From: Bufo bufo
Lineage: Eukaryota; Chordata; Amphibia; Anura; Bufonidae
NCBI RefSeq assembly: GCF_905171765.1
Contig: NC_053392.1
Coordinates: 370,617,442-370,681,441, forward strand
Direction: 5' to 3'
Length of the DNA: 64,000 nt
In this document: positions 1 to 11,085 of the stretch, piece after piece
Layout: each line of letters begins with the position of its first letter
Position numbering within the stretch: the stretch's first letter is position 1
Notes under the pieces: generated by a model
The model's input: only the letters and a program-made list of their open reading frames with translations
What the model was told of the DNA's origin: nothing
The model's database searches: none
Position numbers and translations under genes: made by a program

Positions 1-114
1 TCTACATGGGATCTCAAAATACAAAATTAAGAAATATTTAGTTTAGGGAAATTGCACTATGTAGCTTCTTTTCATACAGTAGGCAAATGAAATATTGTTG
101 TTCTCTCTTATATG

Positions 115-267
115 TGATGGCTAACCTCTGGCACTCCAGCTATGGTGAAACTACGACTCCCAGCATGCTCCATTCATTTCTGTGGAGTTCTGAGAACAGC
201 CAAGCAATTGTGCATCTTGAGAGTTGTAGTTCTACCACAGTTGGAGTGCCAGAGGTTAGCTATCACA
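115..267. mobile_element. small foldback MITE
   Basis: The two ends are inverted copies of each other: GGCTAACCTCTGGCACTCC near 119 and its complement ending near 262, each followed inward by an ACTACAACTCCCAGCATGC-like block. The whole unit is about 150 bp with no coding capacity. A single arm of the same kind recurs near 898-962. Such ACTACAACTCCCA foldbacks are common non-autonomous DNA-transposon relics in frogs. The superfamily is not certain; hAT is likely. Confidence 0.7.
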
Positions 268-1031
268 GCTCTAGGGTATGATTATAAGGGTTACTTTTGC
301 AGTCTGCAACACTTTTACCTATGCTACAGGATATCTCTTTCTGCTTTTCCAATAGATATCTGTACATATAGCATCAAGGGCAGTGGCACAATCTTTTTTT
401 GTCAGATTTTCAGAAAGTAATTGGAGCTCATTTATCAAGACTGGCATTTGTACGCCGTCTTGATATTCCACTGAGCCGCAGGAGGATGCTCTTAATTTAT
501 GTCGAGGCGCACAACTAATCTTAAATTAAGTGTTTCCTCCGGCAATTCATGCACCCAGATAGAAATCTATGCCAGCTCATAGCTGGTGCCCATTTTAGTC
601 ATGATTTATAAGTGATAATAAATGAGTGGGGGGGAGGGGGTGACAGCCCCTCACACTCAATGCCCCCAAGCCCCATTTTTAGAAAGTGGTAAGGGCAGTG
701 TAGAAATGGCACTTGTGCTGAAAATAAACTCTTGGTTTACAGCTTTTCTTACATAAATTTCTGGTGTAGAGTACATGACCTCCATTGTCATAGTAGAGAA
801 AGATAATTAAAGGGAATATTTCACCAAGAAATTCTATATGATATATTATAATACTCTATATTATAATTAGGGATTAGCGAATCGACTTCGGATGAAACAT
901 GCAAGTATGCATGTTGGGAGTTGTAGTTTCACAACGGCTGGGGTGCTGGAGTTTGCTGACCCCTGCTCTAGTGCATTAATTCTTAGACTTGGTAGAGGTC
1001 CTGAGGTGATGGAAGTGATATCCCAGAGATA
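263..1031. other. non-coding stretch with hAT-like end fragment
   Basis: No gene is visible. Around 868-898 there is a hAT-type terminus (TAGGGATTAGCGAATCGACT), followed at 898-962 by one arm of the foldback family seen at 115-267. A G-rich run lies near 625-640. The remainder looks like unassigned AT-rich sequence. Confidence 0.5.
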
Positions 1032-1143
1032 TACCGTATTTTTCTCCCTATAAGACGCACCTGCCCATAAGACGCACCTAGGTTTTTGAGGAGGAAAATA
1101 AGAAAAAAATATTTTTAACAAAAAGGTGTGCTTTTGGTGGGTT

Positions 1144-1395
1144 TTGAACTAATGGTGGTCTGTGGATGACACTATTATGGGGGATCTGTTGAGGACACTT
1201 ATGGGGGATCTGTGGGTGACACTGTTATGGGGGATCTGTGGGTGACACTGTTATGGGGATCTCTGGATGGCTCTTATTGGGGTCTCTGGAGGGCACTGTT
1301 ATGGGGATCTGTGGATGACACTGTTATGGGGGGATCTGGGGATGACACATATATGTGTCATCCACAGATCCCATCCATAACAGTGTCCCTGTAGT
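1144..1395. repeat. minisatellite, about 27-bp unit
   Basis: Degenerate tandem copies of GGGGATCTGTGGATGACACT followed by GTTAT run across this stretch. The last part (1340-1395) is an inverted copy, so the array ends in a small hairpin around ACATATATGT. It lies inside the element at 1032-2079. The short open frames here are by-products of the repeat. Confidence 0.7.
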
Positions 1396-1429
1396 GTGAA
1401 TGACCCCAATACAGGGGGTGGGGGTCGAA

Positions 1430-1911
1430 TCTGGTTTTATAATGACAGCGTGGCCCGTGCAGTGACTGTATTCTACTACACGGGCCCCGCTCACTGTATA
1501 TACCGTAATCTTATCTACAATTGTAGGCATTGTTAATATATTCAAATTCAGGGTAATTAGCGCCTGTATTACTTACAACAAGTGCTCGGTAGCAGAGAGA
1601 AGGGAGGAGGCAGGCTGGGAGGATGGGCGCTGGCAGCGTGAGTCACTACGTCATGTGCCCACGCCGCCTGCTTCATTCATAAAGTGGGCGGCGCAGGCGC
1701 GTGATGTAGTGACTCACGCTGCCAGCGCCCGTCCTCCCGGCCTGCCTCCTCTCTGCTACCGAGCGCTTGTTCTAAGTAATACAGGCACTGATTACCCTGA
1801 ATTTGTATATATTAACAATGCCTACAATTATAGATAAGATATACAGTGAGCGGGGCCCGTGTAGTAGAATACAGTCACTGCACGGGCCCCGCTGTCATTA
1901 TAAAACCAGAT
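1430..1911. repeat. 482-bp near-perfect palindrome
   Basis: The arms are about 225 bp each and pair from ATCTGGTTTTATAATGACAG on the left to its complement ending at 1911. The centre is GC-rich and carries GGCGCAGGCGC and CTACGTCATG motifs. The arms have diverged by only a few percent, with small indels. The arrangement is that of a foldback/MITE core nested in the 1032-2079 element. Confidence 0.8.
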
Positions 1912-2089
1912 GCCGGCCCCCAGCCCCTCCTCCCTCTCAGCTGATACACCCGCCGCGCGGCATCGCGGCGCGGCGTGTCATTGACAGTTCGGCAAAATGC
2001 AGCATTCGCCCCATAAGACACACTGCTATTTCCCCCCACTTTTGGGGGGGGGAAAGTGCGTCTTATAGGGCGAAAAACTTGTTTACCCC

Positions 2090-2330
2090 TTTGCCTCTGC
2101 AGACAGTTTTGACCGAGCCCTATTTTTCAAATCTGACATGACTCCACATGTTTATGTGGTAATAACTTTGGAATGCTTTTACTTATCTAAGCCACTATGA
2201 AACAGTTTTCTTATGACACATTGTACTTCATGATAGTGGTAAATTTTAATAGGTGTGTTTTAACTTTATTTAGAAAAAAAAAGTCCAAAATTTACAGAAA
2301 TGTTATAAAAACTTTCTAAATTTGTATTTT
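2090..2330. mobile_element. piggyBac-type terminal fragment
   Basis: This stretch is a diverged copy of the left terminal region of the piggyBac-like element at 3397-3630. Both carry the words AAATCTGACATG, TTATGTGGTAATAACTTTGG and GACACATTGTACTTCAT in the same order. It is a non-coding fragment with no outer terminus, abutting a Tc1 fragment on its right. Confidence 0.65.
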
Positions 2331-2626
2331 TTTGGTCAGAAACTTGTAAATAACTCATGAAAGAATAAAGTTACGTTAAAACCAAGCACACCATTGTTTT
2401 TCTTGTGAAATTCCCAATAAGTTTGATGTGTCACATGACCCTCTTCCTATTGAAAAAACAAAAGTTGGATTCAAAATGGCCAACTTCAAAATGGCCGCCA
2501 TGGTCACCACCCATCTTGAAATGTTTCCCCCCTCACATATACTAATGTGCCACAAACAGGAAGTTAATGTCACCAACCATTCCCATTTTATTAAGGTGTA
2601 GCCATATAAATGGCCCACCCTGTATA
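2325..2626 (-). mobile_element. Tc1/mariner terminal fragment
   Basis: Read on the minus strand it starts ACAGGGTGGGCCATTTATAT and continues through the blocks with AAAATGGCCGCCATGGTC and TCATGAGTTATTTACAAGTT, a terminal region I recognise from Tc1-like elements of frogs and fish. No transposase follows. The 80-residue open frame at 2376-2618 is terminal-repeat sequence, not a protein. Confidence 0.6.
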
Positions 2627-3392
2627 TATATACACACTCAACAACAAGCTCTGAATTTTTGTTTTATCTAACATTGGTTTGAAGAAAGTTGCTATATATT
2701 TTACAAACATCTATTCTGTTCTAAATGATAGCTTTTCTCTAAATAGATGTTGTTAAAGTGTGTGATTCACTTCCTTTTCTGCGCTGTACTTCAGCTATTC
2801 CTGTAATATAATTAAATTGAAATTATTTGAATCTATGCTTTTATACTTTGCTTTTATGTTTTCAAGACTCTTTCAGTTCATAAAGCCTCTTGAAACTGGG
2901 TCACTTAACTGTGTACTTTCTGTACCACTTAATTGCGCATAGTCTTCATTTCATAGAATTGAGTGCTGGTAAACAACATTTTGCACTTACTGACATAAAT
3001 TCAGAAAACTACTGGAATTATTCAGTAGATAAAAGTTATTACATATAAACTATATCTCAAAAAGGAAAAAACATCTATCATAAATGGTAATGTATAGACG
3101 TCTTGGGCACAGCTATAGTTCTGAATGAATATAAGGCAAGGAATTGAATTTACAAGTTAAGCTTCAAAAAATTCAAGCACAATGATCTAGTGCAGCTAAG
3201 CATTTAAAAGAAAATAAACATAAAGAAAATTCGTTAAGGCCTCTACACCAGTGTAAAAAGTCACAAATTTACATGCAAGCCGTGTTTTGGACAAAATTTT
3301 GAGAATTTTCCCTGTGGTTACATTGCGCTCTCCATAAAAAAAAGTGAGCGGGGTGTGGAAGGAGCGTAATGGGGCCTAAATAGAACAGAAAA
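2627..3392. other. AT-rich unassigned stretch
   Basis: No gene, palindrome or tandem repeat is evident. It may be original host intergenic sequence between the Tc1 fragment and the piggyBac-like element. Confidence 0.4.
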
Positions 3393-3648
3393 TTAACCCC
3401 TTCAAAACCATGCCAGTTTTTACCTTCAGGACCAAGCCACATTTTGCAAATCTGACATGTTTGTCTTTATGTGGTAATAACTTTGGAACACTTTTACTTA
3501 TCCAAGCCATTCTGAGATTGTTTTCTCTTGACACATTGTACTTCATTTTAGTGATAAATTTGAGTCAATATGTTTTACCTTTATTTATAAAAAAAAAGCA
3601 GAATTTTCTAAATTTGAATTTCTCTGGTTTTCTGACAGATAGTGGTAC

Positions 3649-4301
3649 TGTCATGACTGCTATCCCAGCAGCAGTCGTGTCGCACCAGACGGAGGGGAAG
3701 GGGGACCCCTATCTACGGATGGGGAATAGAATGGCCACACCTGATTAACCCTAAGCTGGCACCTGTCTGCCCTGATACCCTAGATGGGGTGTGAACCCGT
3801 GCGGCGAGCAGGATGCCTAAACCCTCAGTCACCCTAACAAGACTAGACTGGGGAAAGGCAGATGGGAGCACTAGTCACCATCACTCGTGTCTAGGAGAAC
3901 AACTGGGGAAGACAGCAACAAACAAACAATCTACAGCAGAGATAGACTTATCCAGTCACGAGCAGAGAAGGTGATCCCAATGACGACAGTCCACGCCAGA
4001 CAAGAGCTCCGCAGCAATACCGTCCAACGATCTCCTTCAAAGGTCAGAATAGCACAGGAAGTAAGGACTATATCTGGCAATGACTGCAAGTGAAACTGGA
4101 ACTAATATAGTAGCTGGGAGTGGCAGACAGGACTCACCTGAGACGGATGCCTACAAACTCCCAGTCAGGACAAAAAGGTTCACAAGGCAAAACCCCGATG
4201 ACATACCCTGAACCACGGAGCAAACTCACAAGCTATCGTGAGTAGCAAGTTGCTGCGACCTTCTCCTCCCAGACCTGTCTGGATCAGTCATAGTCGTGAC
4301 A
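3649..4301. mobile_element. solo LTR (LTR retroelement), 653 bp
   Basis: It starts TGTCATGACTGC and ends GTCGTGACA, the TG...CA plan of an LTR, and is flanked by the exact 5-bp duplication GGTAC (3644-3648 and 4302-4306). No internal coding region is present, so recombination between two LTRs probably left this solo copy. A diverged member of the same family lies at 10406-11085; shared blocks include TATATCTGGCAA and GCTGGGAGTGGCAGAC. It interrupts the left arm of the piggyBac-like element and is therefore younger than it. Confidence 0.8.
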
Positions 4302-5500
4302 GGTACCTCACAAAATAGTTATAACTTTACATTTATCATATGTCTACTTCATGTTTGCATCATTTTGTAAATGTTATTTTAATTTTTTAGGATGTTAGAA
4401 GGCTTAGAAGTTTAGAAGCAAATTTAAAAAGAAATTCAGAACATTTCCAAAACCCACTTTTTAAGGACCAGTTCAGGTCTGAAGTCAATTAGTGGGGCTT
4501 ATATAATAGAAACCATCCAAAAATGACACTATTTTATAAGCTACACCCCTCAGGGTATTCAAAACAGATTTTACAAACATTGTTAACCCTTTAAGTGTTC
4601 CACCACAATTAATGGAAAATGGAGGTGAATTTTAATAATTTAACTTTTTTTTGCAGATTTTTCAATTTTCCTGCAACCCAACATGGGTTAACAGCAAAAA
4701 AAACCTCAATATTTGTTACCCTGATTCTGAAGTTTACAGAAACACTCCATATGTTGTCATAAAGTGCTATATGGGTGAACAGTGGGGCTCAGAATGGGAG
4801 GAATACCATGTGGCTTTTGGAAGGCAGATTTCGCTGGAATAATTTTCAGGCACCATGTCGCATTTGAAGACACCCTGAGGCACCCCAACAGTGAAAAAAA
4901 CACAAAAGTGACCCATTATGGAAAATGCACCCCCCAAGGAATTTTTCAACGGGTGCACTGAGCACTTTGGCCCAATAGCCGTTTCATAGAATTTAGAAAG
5001 ACTTGGCAGTGAAAATGAAAAATTTTATATTTTACAAGAATATCTAGCTTTAGGCCCAAATTTTTCATTTTAACAAGGGGTTTCAGGAGAAAATACACCC
5101 CATAATCTGTTACCCATTTTCTCCTAATACGTCAACACCCCATATGTGGTTGTAAAGTGCTGTATGAGCACACAGCGGGGCTCAGAATGGGAGGAACACC
5201 GTGTGGCTTTTGAAAGGCAGATTTCGCTGGAATAACTTTCAGGCACCATGTCACATTTGAATACACCCTAAGGCACCCCAAAAGTGAAAAACGCAAAAAC
5301 AAGGCTCTAGAGGTGCCAGAACATAAAAGGAAATTGAAGGAATACCTCTTTTAATAAAATGACACCTTTCAATGTATTCATCTAGGGGTATAATGGGAAT
5401 TATTTTTTGTGGGGAGCTATTATTGGATTGCCAAATGGAAAAATGCTAAACTGAAAATGTCTTCCCATGGATTAATCAAGAAATTAATGAAATGGACTTA
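4302..5500. repeat. piggyBac non-coding arm with internal duplication
   Basis: This is the 3' non-coding arm of the minus-strand piggyBac gene. Two related blocks, about 4660-4930 and 5050-5310, share a run from CCATATGT through AGGCAGATTTCGCTGGAATA to AGGCACCCCA. The open frames at 4651-4842 and 4767-4958 fall in this repeat and are not genes. Confidence 0.6.
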
Positions 5501-5504
5501 ATGG

Positions 5505-6843
5505 ATATCAGTGGAGGTGTGATAAACTTGAAAGCACTCTCCAATGCAGAGGCCCGGTTTAGAGGGGCAGGTCTGACAGTAGTGAGTGGTGTCTTTCCTA
5601 ATCCCTTTAACCGAGCAAATTCGACACCTTTTTTGGGGTCGACTTTTTTTTTTTTTTTGTGGGAGAAAGTACTACAGGGAAATGCTGCCCATGTATTATT
5701 CTTGAGACCCCAGAAGCACTGCTGGCTGAAAAACTGCTCTCTCCTTCATAAACGCCAAAAATAAAAAAAAATTCCAAAAAGGTCCCCCCCATGACCAGCT
5801 GTTCTGTGGATGACAAAGGCATTATATAGTGACACTTGGGTTAGGTATATAGCTAATTTTTTGTACCACACCTTCAAAAATCCACTCCACCCATGAACTT
5901 GTTGTAATCCTGGATACACACAGACTTGATGTTCTGCTCTGTGGTTCTTTGGACTGGGACTGGGGTGGACTGATCTGCATGAATGGTAGTTAACACAAAA
6001 ACATCCCGTTTGTCCTTGTATTTTAGCAGCATCAAATTTTCTGAGCAAACAGCCCTGATTTCCCCACGACGCACTGTCTGGTCTATAAAATATTTAGGGA
6101 GCCCTTTTTGATTTCTTCTAATTGTGCCACATGTGCCTATGCCTCTGGCAGCAAGGCACTTCAGGAGAGGGATACTATTGTAAAAGTTGTCCAAATATAG
6201 ATGGTATCCATGGTCCAGCAGGGGTTGGACTAAATCCCATACTATCTTCCCACTTATACCCAGGACCGGGGAACAATCGGGTGCCTCAATTTTGAAATCT
6301 TTTCCCTCGTAAATACGAAAGCGCAATGTATACCCATATACACTTTCACAGGCCTTATACAACTTCACGCCATACCTAACCATTATATTGGGCAGGTACT
6401 GGCGGAAATGTAATCAGCCTTTGAAGTAGACCGATGATTCATCCACTGAGAGGCATTTTTGGGGGGTATATACTTGACCAAATTTGGAATTGTAGTGGTC
6501 AACCACTGGCCTAATTTTAAAGAGTCTGTCATAAATGGGGTCGCTTGGGGGTGGGCATTCATTATTATTGCTGAAGTGTAGAAATCTTAGAAGAGCTTCG
6601 AAACGGGCCCAGGGCATGGCAAGACAGTGAAGAGGGGTGTGAAAAAGAATACCTTTGTTCCAATACGAATGTATTGTTGATTTTTTTTTATAATGCCCAT
6701 GCTTAGGTGAAGTCCCCAAAACCTTTGCATTTCAGTCGTGTTAGTAGGAGTCCATTTATGGATCCTTGCCATATAACTGTCTGGATTTGAGGCAATAAAT
6801 TGCTCTGCATATATATTTGTTTGTTCCACCATCAAGTTAATTA
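5505..6843 (-). pseudogene. piggyBac transposase (PGBD-like), broken
   Basis: Read leftward from 6843, the frames join to a PGBD-type DDE transposase: an N-terminal block with LMVEQTNIYAEQFIASNPDS, then RFWGLHLSMGI, RFEALLRFLHF and DRLFKIRP. Candidate catalytic aspartates are in SVDESSVYFKG, LYLDNFYNSIPLL and YNKFMGGVDF. After that come WYKKLAIYLTQVSLYNA and a C-terminal cysteine-rich domain (HYCQTCPSKPGLCIGECF, about 5505-5600). There are frameshifts near 6600, an in-frame stop just after VYFKG (about 6417) and frameshifts near 5875 and 5640. The cut-and-paste enzyme it derives from excises precisely at TTAA. The first residues lack a clear start codon in context. Confidence 0.85.
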
Positions 6844-6879
6844 GGTCATCAGTGAAGAATAATTAGAAAAAATTAATTG

Positions 6880-7372
6880 ACAGGTGTCTTGATGGATTGA
6901 CAGGCTGGACTGACAGGTGTCTTGATGGACGGGCAGGCTGAAGTGACAGGTGTCTTGATGGATTGACAGGCTGGAGTGACAAGTGTCTTGATGGACAGAC
7001 AGACTGGAGTCACAGGTGTCTTGATGGACGGACAGACTGGAGTCACAGGTGTCTTGATGGTCGGACAGACTGGAGTCACAGGTGTCTTGATGGACGGACA
7101 GACTGGAGTCACAGGTGTCTTGATGGACGGACAGACTGGACTGACAGGTGGCTTGATGGACGGACAGGCTGGAGTGACAAGTGTCTTGACGGACGGACAG
7201 GTGTCTTGATGGACAAACAGGCTGGAGTGACAGGTGTATTGACGGACAGACGGTTGTCTGGATGGAATGACAGGTGAAAGGGACAGGTGTCTTGACGGAC
7301 GGACAGGTGGAAGTGACAGATGACTTGACGGACAGACAGGCTGTAGTGACAGGTATCTGGAGGAGGTGATGA
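6880..7372. repeat. 33-bp minisatellite (11-codon unit)
   Basis: About 13-14 tandem copies of ACAGGTGTCTTGATGGACGG plus ACAGACTGGAGTC are seen. Because the unit is 33 bp, frames on both strands stay open. The minus-strand frame 6873-7439 reads a KTPVTPVCPSI repeat, the plus-strand frames read DGQTGVTGVLM. It sits just upstream of the piggyBac transposase in its 5' region. I see no sign that either frame is a real protein. Confidence 0.85.
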
Positions 7373-7907
7373 TGACTGCACAGGATTGATCTGTCACTGA
7401 CTGGGGCAAATCAGGCACAGAAGAGTGGCAAATCGTCACTGAAGGGGTTAATTAGGGGGTTAATTATGTATGATGCGGGGGATGAGGCACAGAACTGATC
7501 TGTGTCACTGATTGGGGCACAGAAGCAGCTTTTCGGCACACAAGGGGGTTAATTCTCTCTGGTAAGTAATACTGTACTGCAGCATTTGACACTATCTCCT
7601 TCTCTGATCGCTTCCCTGACAGGAATTGGGAGGATCAGAGAAGGATCCTCCTTAACCTGCCCCGATGCACTGCGATTGGTTCCTCTGCAGTAATGGACCA
7701 ATCAGGGCGATCGCGGGCAGGTCAGCGCTCCGATTCCGTTCCCGCCGGTGTCACTGGTTGCCTAGCAACCCCAGCACGCCGGCTTCACTGAACTGTCAGC
7801 GCATCACTCCGTGCGCTGACAGTGAAACCCGATCACGTACATGCACATGGGGATGTGGTAAGGCACCACATTCCCCCACGTACATATACATGATATTGCG
7901 GGAAGGG
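7373..7907. other. piggyBac 5' non-coding region
   Basis: This stretch runs from the minisatellite to the right terminus. It holds several GGGGTTAATT words and a short inverted repeat around 7600-7650 (CTTCTCTGATCG with GGATCAGAGAAGG). No host gene is seen. The frame at 7665-7940 is uninformative. Confidence 0.5.
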
Positions 7908-8023
7908 TTAAATATAATTTTTGCCAGAAAAGTGACATAAATTTGACCAGAAATCTACACTAGCTCCAAGCTGGCGTACAATTCCCCTTTCTGGCACATG
8001 GACCTCCAAAAATGGAAAGGGCC

Positions 8024-8305
8024 CAAAGCAAAAGTTTGGGCACCCTGCATGGTTAGTACCTAGTTGCACCACCTTTGGCAAGTATCACAGCTTGTAAATG
8101 CTCTTTGAAGCCAGCCAAGAGTATTTCTGTTCTTGTTTGAGGGGTTTTCATCCATTCTTCCTTGCAAAAGTCTTCCCATTCTGTGAGATTCCTGAGCCGT
8201 CTTGCATGCACTGCTCTTCTGAGGTCTATCCACAGATTTTCAATGTTCAGATCAGGGGATTGTGAGGGCCATGGTAGTTGCATTGTTTTTCTGTTGTTGA
8301 ATTCA
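8024..8305 (-). pseudogene. Tc1-like transposase, C-terminal fragment
   Basis: The minus-strand frame 8053-8283 encodes [20 protein letters not shown] and ends in AVILAKGGATRY, the C-terminal third of a Tc1 transposase including its final catalytic acidic region. The family usually reads SPDLNPIE, so this copy has lost the proline and shifted. The outer end carries AAAAGTTTGGGCACCC, a Tc1 terminal motif. The N-terminal two thirds and the other terminus are missing, so the copy is truncated. Confidence 0.8.
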
Positions 8306-8512
8306 GTAACTGTACCTGATAAGTATCAATCATGTATTAACATGTTACAGTTTCCCTAAGGTATTTTACACTGGAGTAGCTTAGAGTACCAAAGTCCTGG
8401 GGGCCAGTACCTCAACTAAAAGCAGCTGTGGGAAAGTTGTGGGTACAATATTGTGTCATAGAAATCTGTTCTATTTATTCGTGTCACTGGAAATTACATT
8501 ACATTATGTTAA

Positions 8513-9348
8513 AGGAATTCTGTCACCCCACTATACAGTTTTTTTTTTTTGGTTACTTATAATCCCTATACTGCGATTTATGCATACATACTGTAATTAA
8601 TCATTTTGGTTCAGCAGATTATGTTAAAAACGTACTTTTTAAATATGCAAATTACCTTGCTACCAGCAAGTAGGGCGGCTACTTGCTGGTAGCAGCTGCA
8701 TCCTCCTATCCTAAAGACGCCCCCTCCGCATGTTGATTGACAGGGCCAGCGGACGGGATCTCTCTCTGCTGGCCCTGTTTGCATTCAAAATCTGGCGCCT
8801 GCGCCGTACCTGTCTTCAGTCGGCGCAGGCGCACTGAGAGGCGGCCGCTCGCTCGGCCGCTCCATCCTCAATGCGCCTGCGCCGATGACATCACATCTAC
8901 ACCCGGCGCAGGCGCATTGAGAAGGGGGACGCTCACTCGGCCGCTCCTTCCTCAATGCGCCTGCGCCGGGTGTAGATGTGACGTCATCGGCGCAGGCGCA
9001 TTGAGGATGGAGCGACCGAGCGAGCGTCCCCCTTCTCAATGCGCCTGCAGGTACGGCGCAGGCGCCAGATTTTGAATGCAAACAGGGCCAGCAGAGAGAG
9101 ATCCCGTCCGCTGGCCCTGTCAATCAACATGCGGAGGGGGCGTCTTTAGGATAGGAGGATGCGGCTGCTACCAGCAAGTAGCCGCCTTACTTGCTGGTAG
9201 CAAGGTAATTTGCATATTTAAAAAGTAAGTTTTTAACATAATCTGCTGAACTAAAATGATTAATTACAGTATGTATGCATAAATCGCAGTATAGGGATTA
9301 TAAGTAACCAAAAAAAATAATAATGTTTAGTGGGGTGACAGAAGCCCT
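8513..9348. mobile_element. 836-bp palindromic TTAA MITE
   Basis: TTAA flanks both sides (8509-8512, 9349-9352). The ends are inverted (AGGAATTCTGTCACCCCACT and its near complement). Almost the whole element is two arms of about 400 bp that pair with each other, including TGCTACCAGCAAGTAG, ACATGCGGAGGGGGCGTC and many GGCGCAGGCGC words around the centre. An exact TGACGTCA is at 8979-8986 and its decayed partner TGACATCA at 8886-8893. No transposase is present. TTAA duplication suggests piggyBac-type mobilisation. The mirrored open frames at 8737 and 8785 begin with the same peptide because of the palindrome. Confidence 0.85.
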
Positions 9349-9352
9349 TTAA

Positions 9353-9921
9353 CTTACATTACACAAAGCTTATGGAGGAGAGTATCTTCATGTGCTTCCA
9401 TTTAAAATTAAAGTCATATGGAGGTACAGTAGAGAGCACTATACTTCTATGGGTGATGTATTACAGCTTGGTATAAATTGAGGGTTGTGCAGAGGTTTTA
9501 AAGGGAACTGTCAGCTCTCTGACGGGAGCATAAAGTAGTGATAGACATGTTGATTTCAGTGGTCTGCTACCTATGCAATATTATGCTGTAAAGATGTAAA
9601 CTTATATCGTAATTCTTGCAGTACACAGCCAGGGAAGAATCTTAAGTCAGTGAATCTAATTTATTAATGATATGTGCCCCCCCCCCCCCCCCATCCCTTC
9701 AGCGCTACTTGACAATAAAATAAATAAAAATGTGGCTTTAAGGGAATGCATATTATGAATACATCAATATATATATAGCGTCACCAATGGGTGAATAAAA
9801 ACATCACTTTTTTACTGCAATTTTGGAGTGCTGCTCTATTTTCTGTCATAAATTTGGGATAAGCTTTTCCCTTTGAGCGAGCACCCACTTTCATTTTTTG
9901 GTTGGTGCTGCCATATTTTTA

Positions 9922-9960
<39 letters not shown>

Positions 9961-10400
9961 TGTTGTATAGGTACGGTACCCCAGATCTGAAGATATCTGC
10001 AATTATGTTATGTTTTGCTACGTTAATGTAATTTACATCAGCATGAAAAGGTATGGTTGGAAGGGACAGGGTTAACCACCCTGTTCCTCCACTGTTGGTA
10101 AGTGTGGGCTGGTCTTTCTTCCTGCCAGGAGGGGGGTGCTAGTTTAGATAGTGTGGAGAAAGGAAGCATGTTCAATTGCTCCTACTCCAAGGGTCTTAGG
10201 GACCAGCACCTCCTGTGAGACGACCATTAAAGAGAGACTGCAATAAAATCCAAGATACAGCTTTCCTAGAAGCTACAGCATTGATTATCAGCAGAGTGAC
10301 CAGAAAGCCACAGCTTTACAGACCCTGCTACAGGTGAGAGAGCGTGGTTCAGACACCCATCACCTAGATAACATCAAGGCCAGATCAGCTTAAAGCCAGC
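9353..10400. other. non-coding stretch with simple repeats
   Basis: It contains a poly-C run (9677-9692), an AT dinucleotide array (9925-9959) and, around 9775-9920, a block with AATAAA and TTTTGGAGTGCTG resembling the 3' tail of Penelope-like elements (weak). 10025-10400 flanks the solo LTR and is unassigned. Confidence 0.4.
9925..9959. repeat. AT microsatellite
   Basis: About 17 uninterrupted AT dinucleotides. Confidence 0.95.
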
Positions 10401-10405
10401 ATTAC

Positions 10406-11085
10406 TATCATGTCTGGTATGGCAGGTACCAGATGTGTGGCGCAGAGGGAAGGGAAACCGGGTGCCCTAACACAAGGGAGAGGGAGGAGTGGTGACCCCT
10501 AACTCACCTAGCACTGGTACCTGGTTACCCTGACGTCCCTAGATGGGTTGCTCACCCGTACGCCGATCACGTGCCTCGTCCCTGACTTACCCTGGAAGAA
10601 GCCCTAGGTAGTAAGTAGGGCAGTGGGAGCACTAGTCCTCACCACTGACACCTAGGGTAACAACAGGAAGTGGACAAACAACACAAACACCACGTATAAT
10701 CCCGAAGGGAGACAACAAACAGTATACAAACTGAAGAGGACCGGAGATCAAACCGCACTGGTTCCAACTGCTCCAGCAATTCCACAGCAACACCACTTGA
10801 GGTCAGAATAGATAACCTGAAAGGAAGGTCTATATCTGGCAACAAAGGAAGTAGGAAGAGAGACTAAATAGTGGCTGGGAGTGGCAGACTCAGAACAGCT
10901 GAAAGGAAAACTACCGATACCTAGATAGGACAAAAAGAATAGTAAACAGGAAAACACAGATCGGAATCCATTCCCACAACAATGTCATGGAGAGATCTCT
11001 TGAAATCGGACGAGTAGCCACCCGCTGAGACCTTCTGACCCCAGGCACCACAGGGTCAGCAATAGGTCGTGTCACCCTTGTGACA
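10406..11085. mobile_element. solo LTR, same family as 3649-4301
   Basis: It starts TATCATGTCTGG (the family start TGTCATGACTGC with decay) and ends CCCTTGTGACA, and is flanked by ATTAC on both sides (10401-10405, 11086-11090). Internal blocks match the first copy in order, for example GTGGGAGCACTAGTC, AAGGTCAGAATAG, TATATCTGGCAA and GCTGGGAGTGGCAGAC. It has no coding region. The frames at 10639-10957 on the minus strand are incidental. Confidence 0.75.

Larger units (their letters stand above)
1032..2079. mobile_element. CATAAGACGCA-type foldback DNA element
   Basis: The left end (TACCGTATTTTTC, then CTATAAGACGCACC) and the right end (GTGCGTCTTATAGGGCGAAAAA) are inverted relatives. The interior holds a minisatellite (about 1144-1395) and a large palindrome (1430-1911), with no transposase. 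Shorter relatives carrying the same TAAGACGCA termini lie at 13509-13601 and 61926-62008. It is a non-autonomous DNA element; the superfamily could not be decided, because target duplications are not clear. Confidence 0.6.
3397..7907 (-). mobile_element. piggyBac-like transposon with TTAA ends
   Basis: TTAA at 3393-3396 and at 7908-7911 bracket termini that read CCCCTTCAAAACC on the left and CCCTTCCCGCAAT on the right (complement), the TTAA plus CCCTT layout of piggyBac elements. The gene lies on the minus strand (5505-6843). The left non-coding part has a duplicated block of about 300 bp (4740-4900 and 5130-5285, sharing GGGGCTCAGAATGGGAGGAA). The right part carries a 33-bp minisatellite. 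A solo LTR sits at 3649-4301. The element is dead through transposase frameshifts and stops. Confidence 0.75.

Noticed and set aside
6873..7439. 188-codon Pro/Thr-rich protein and a Gly/Asp-rich plus-strand partner
   Set aside because: Both are translations of the 33-bp minisatellite, which is open in all frames by arithmetic.
8737..9123. Two 112-codon frames on opposite strands that begin with the same peptide
   Set aside because: They are mirror images caused by the palindrome at 8513-9348; no domain and no independent support.
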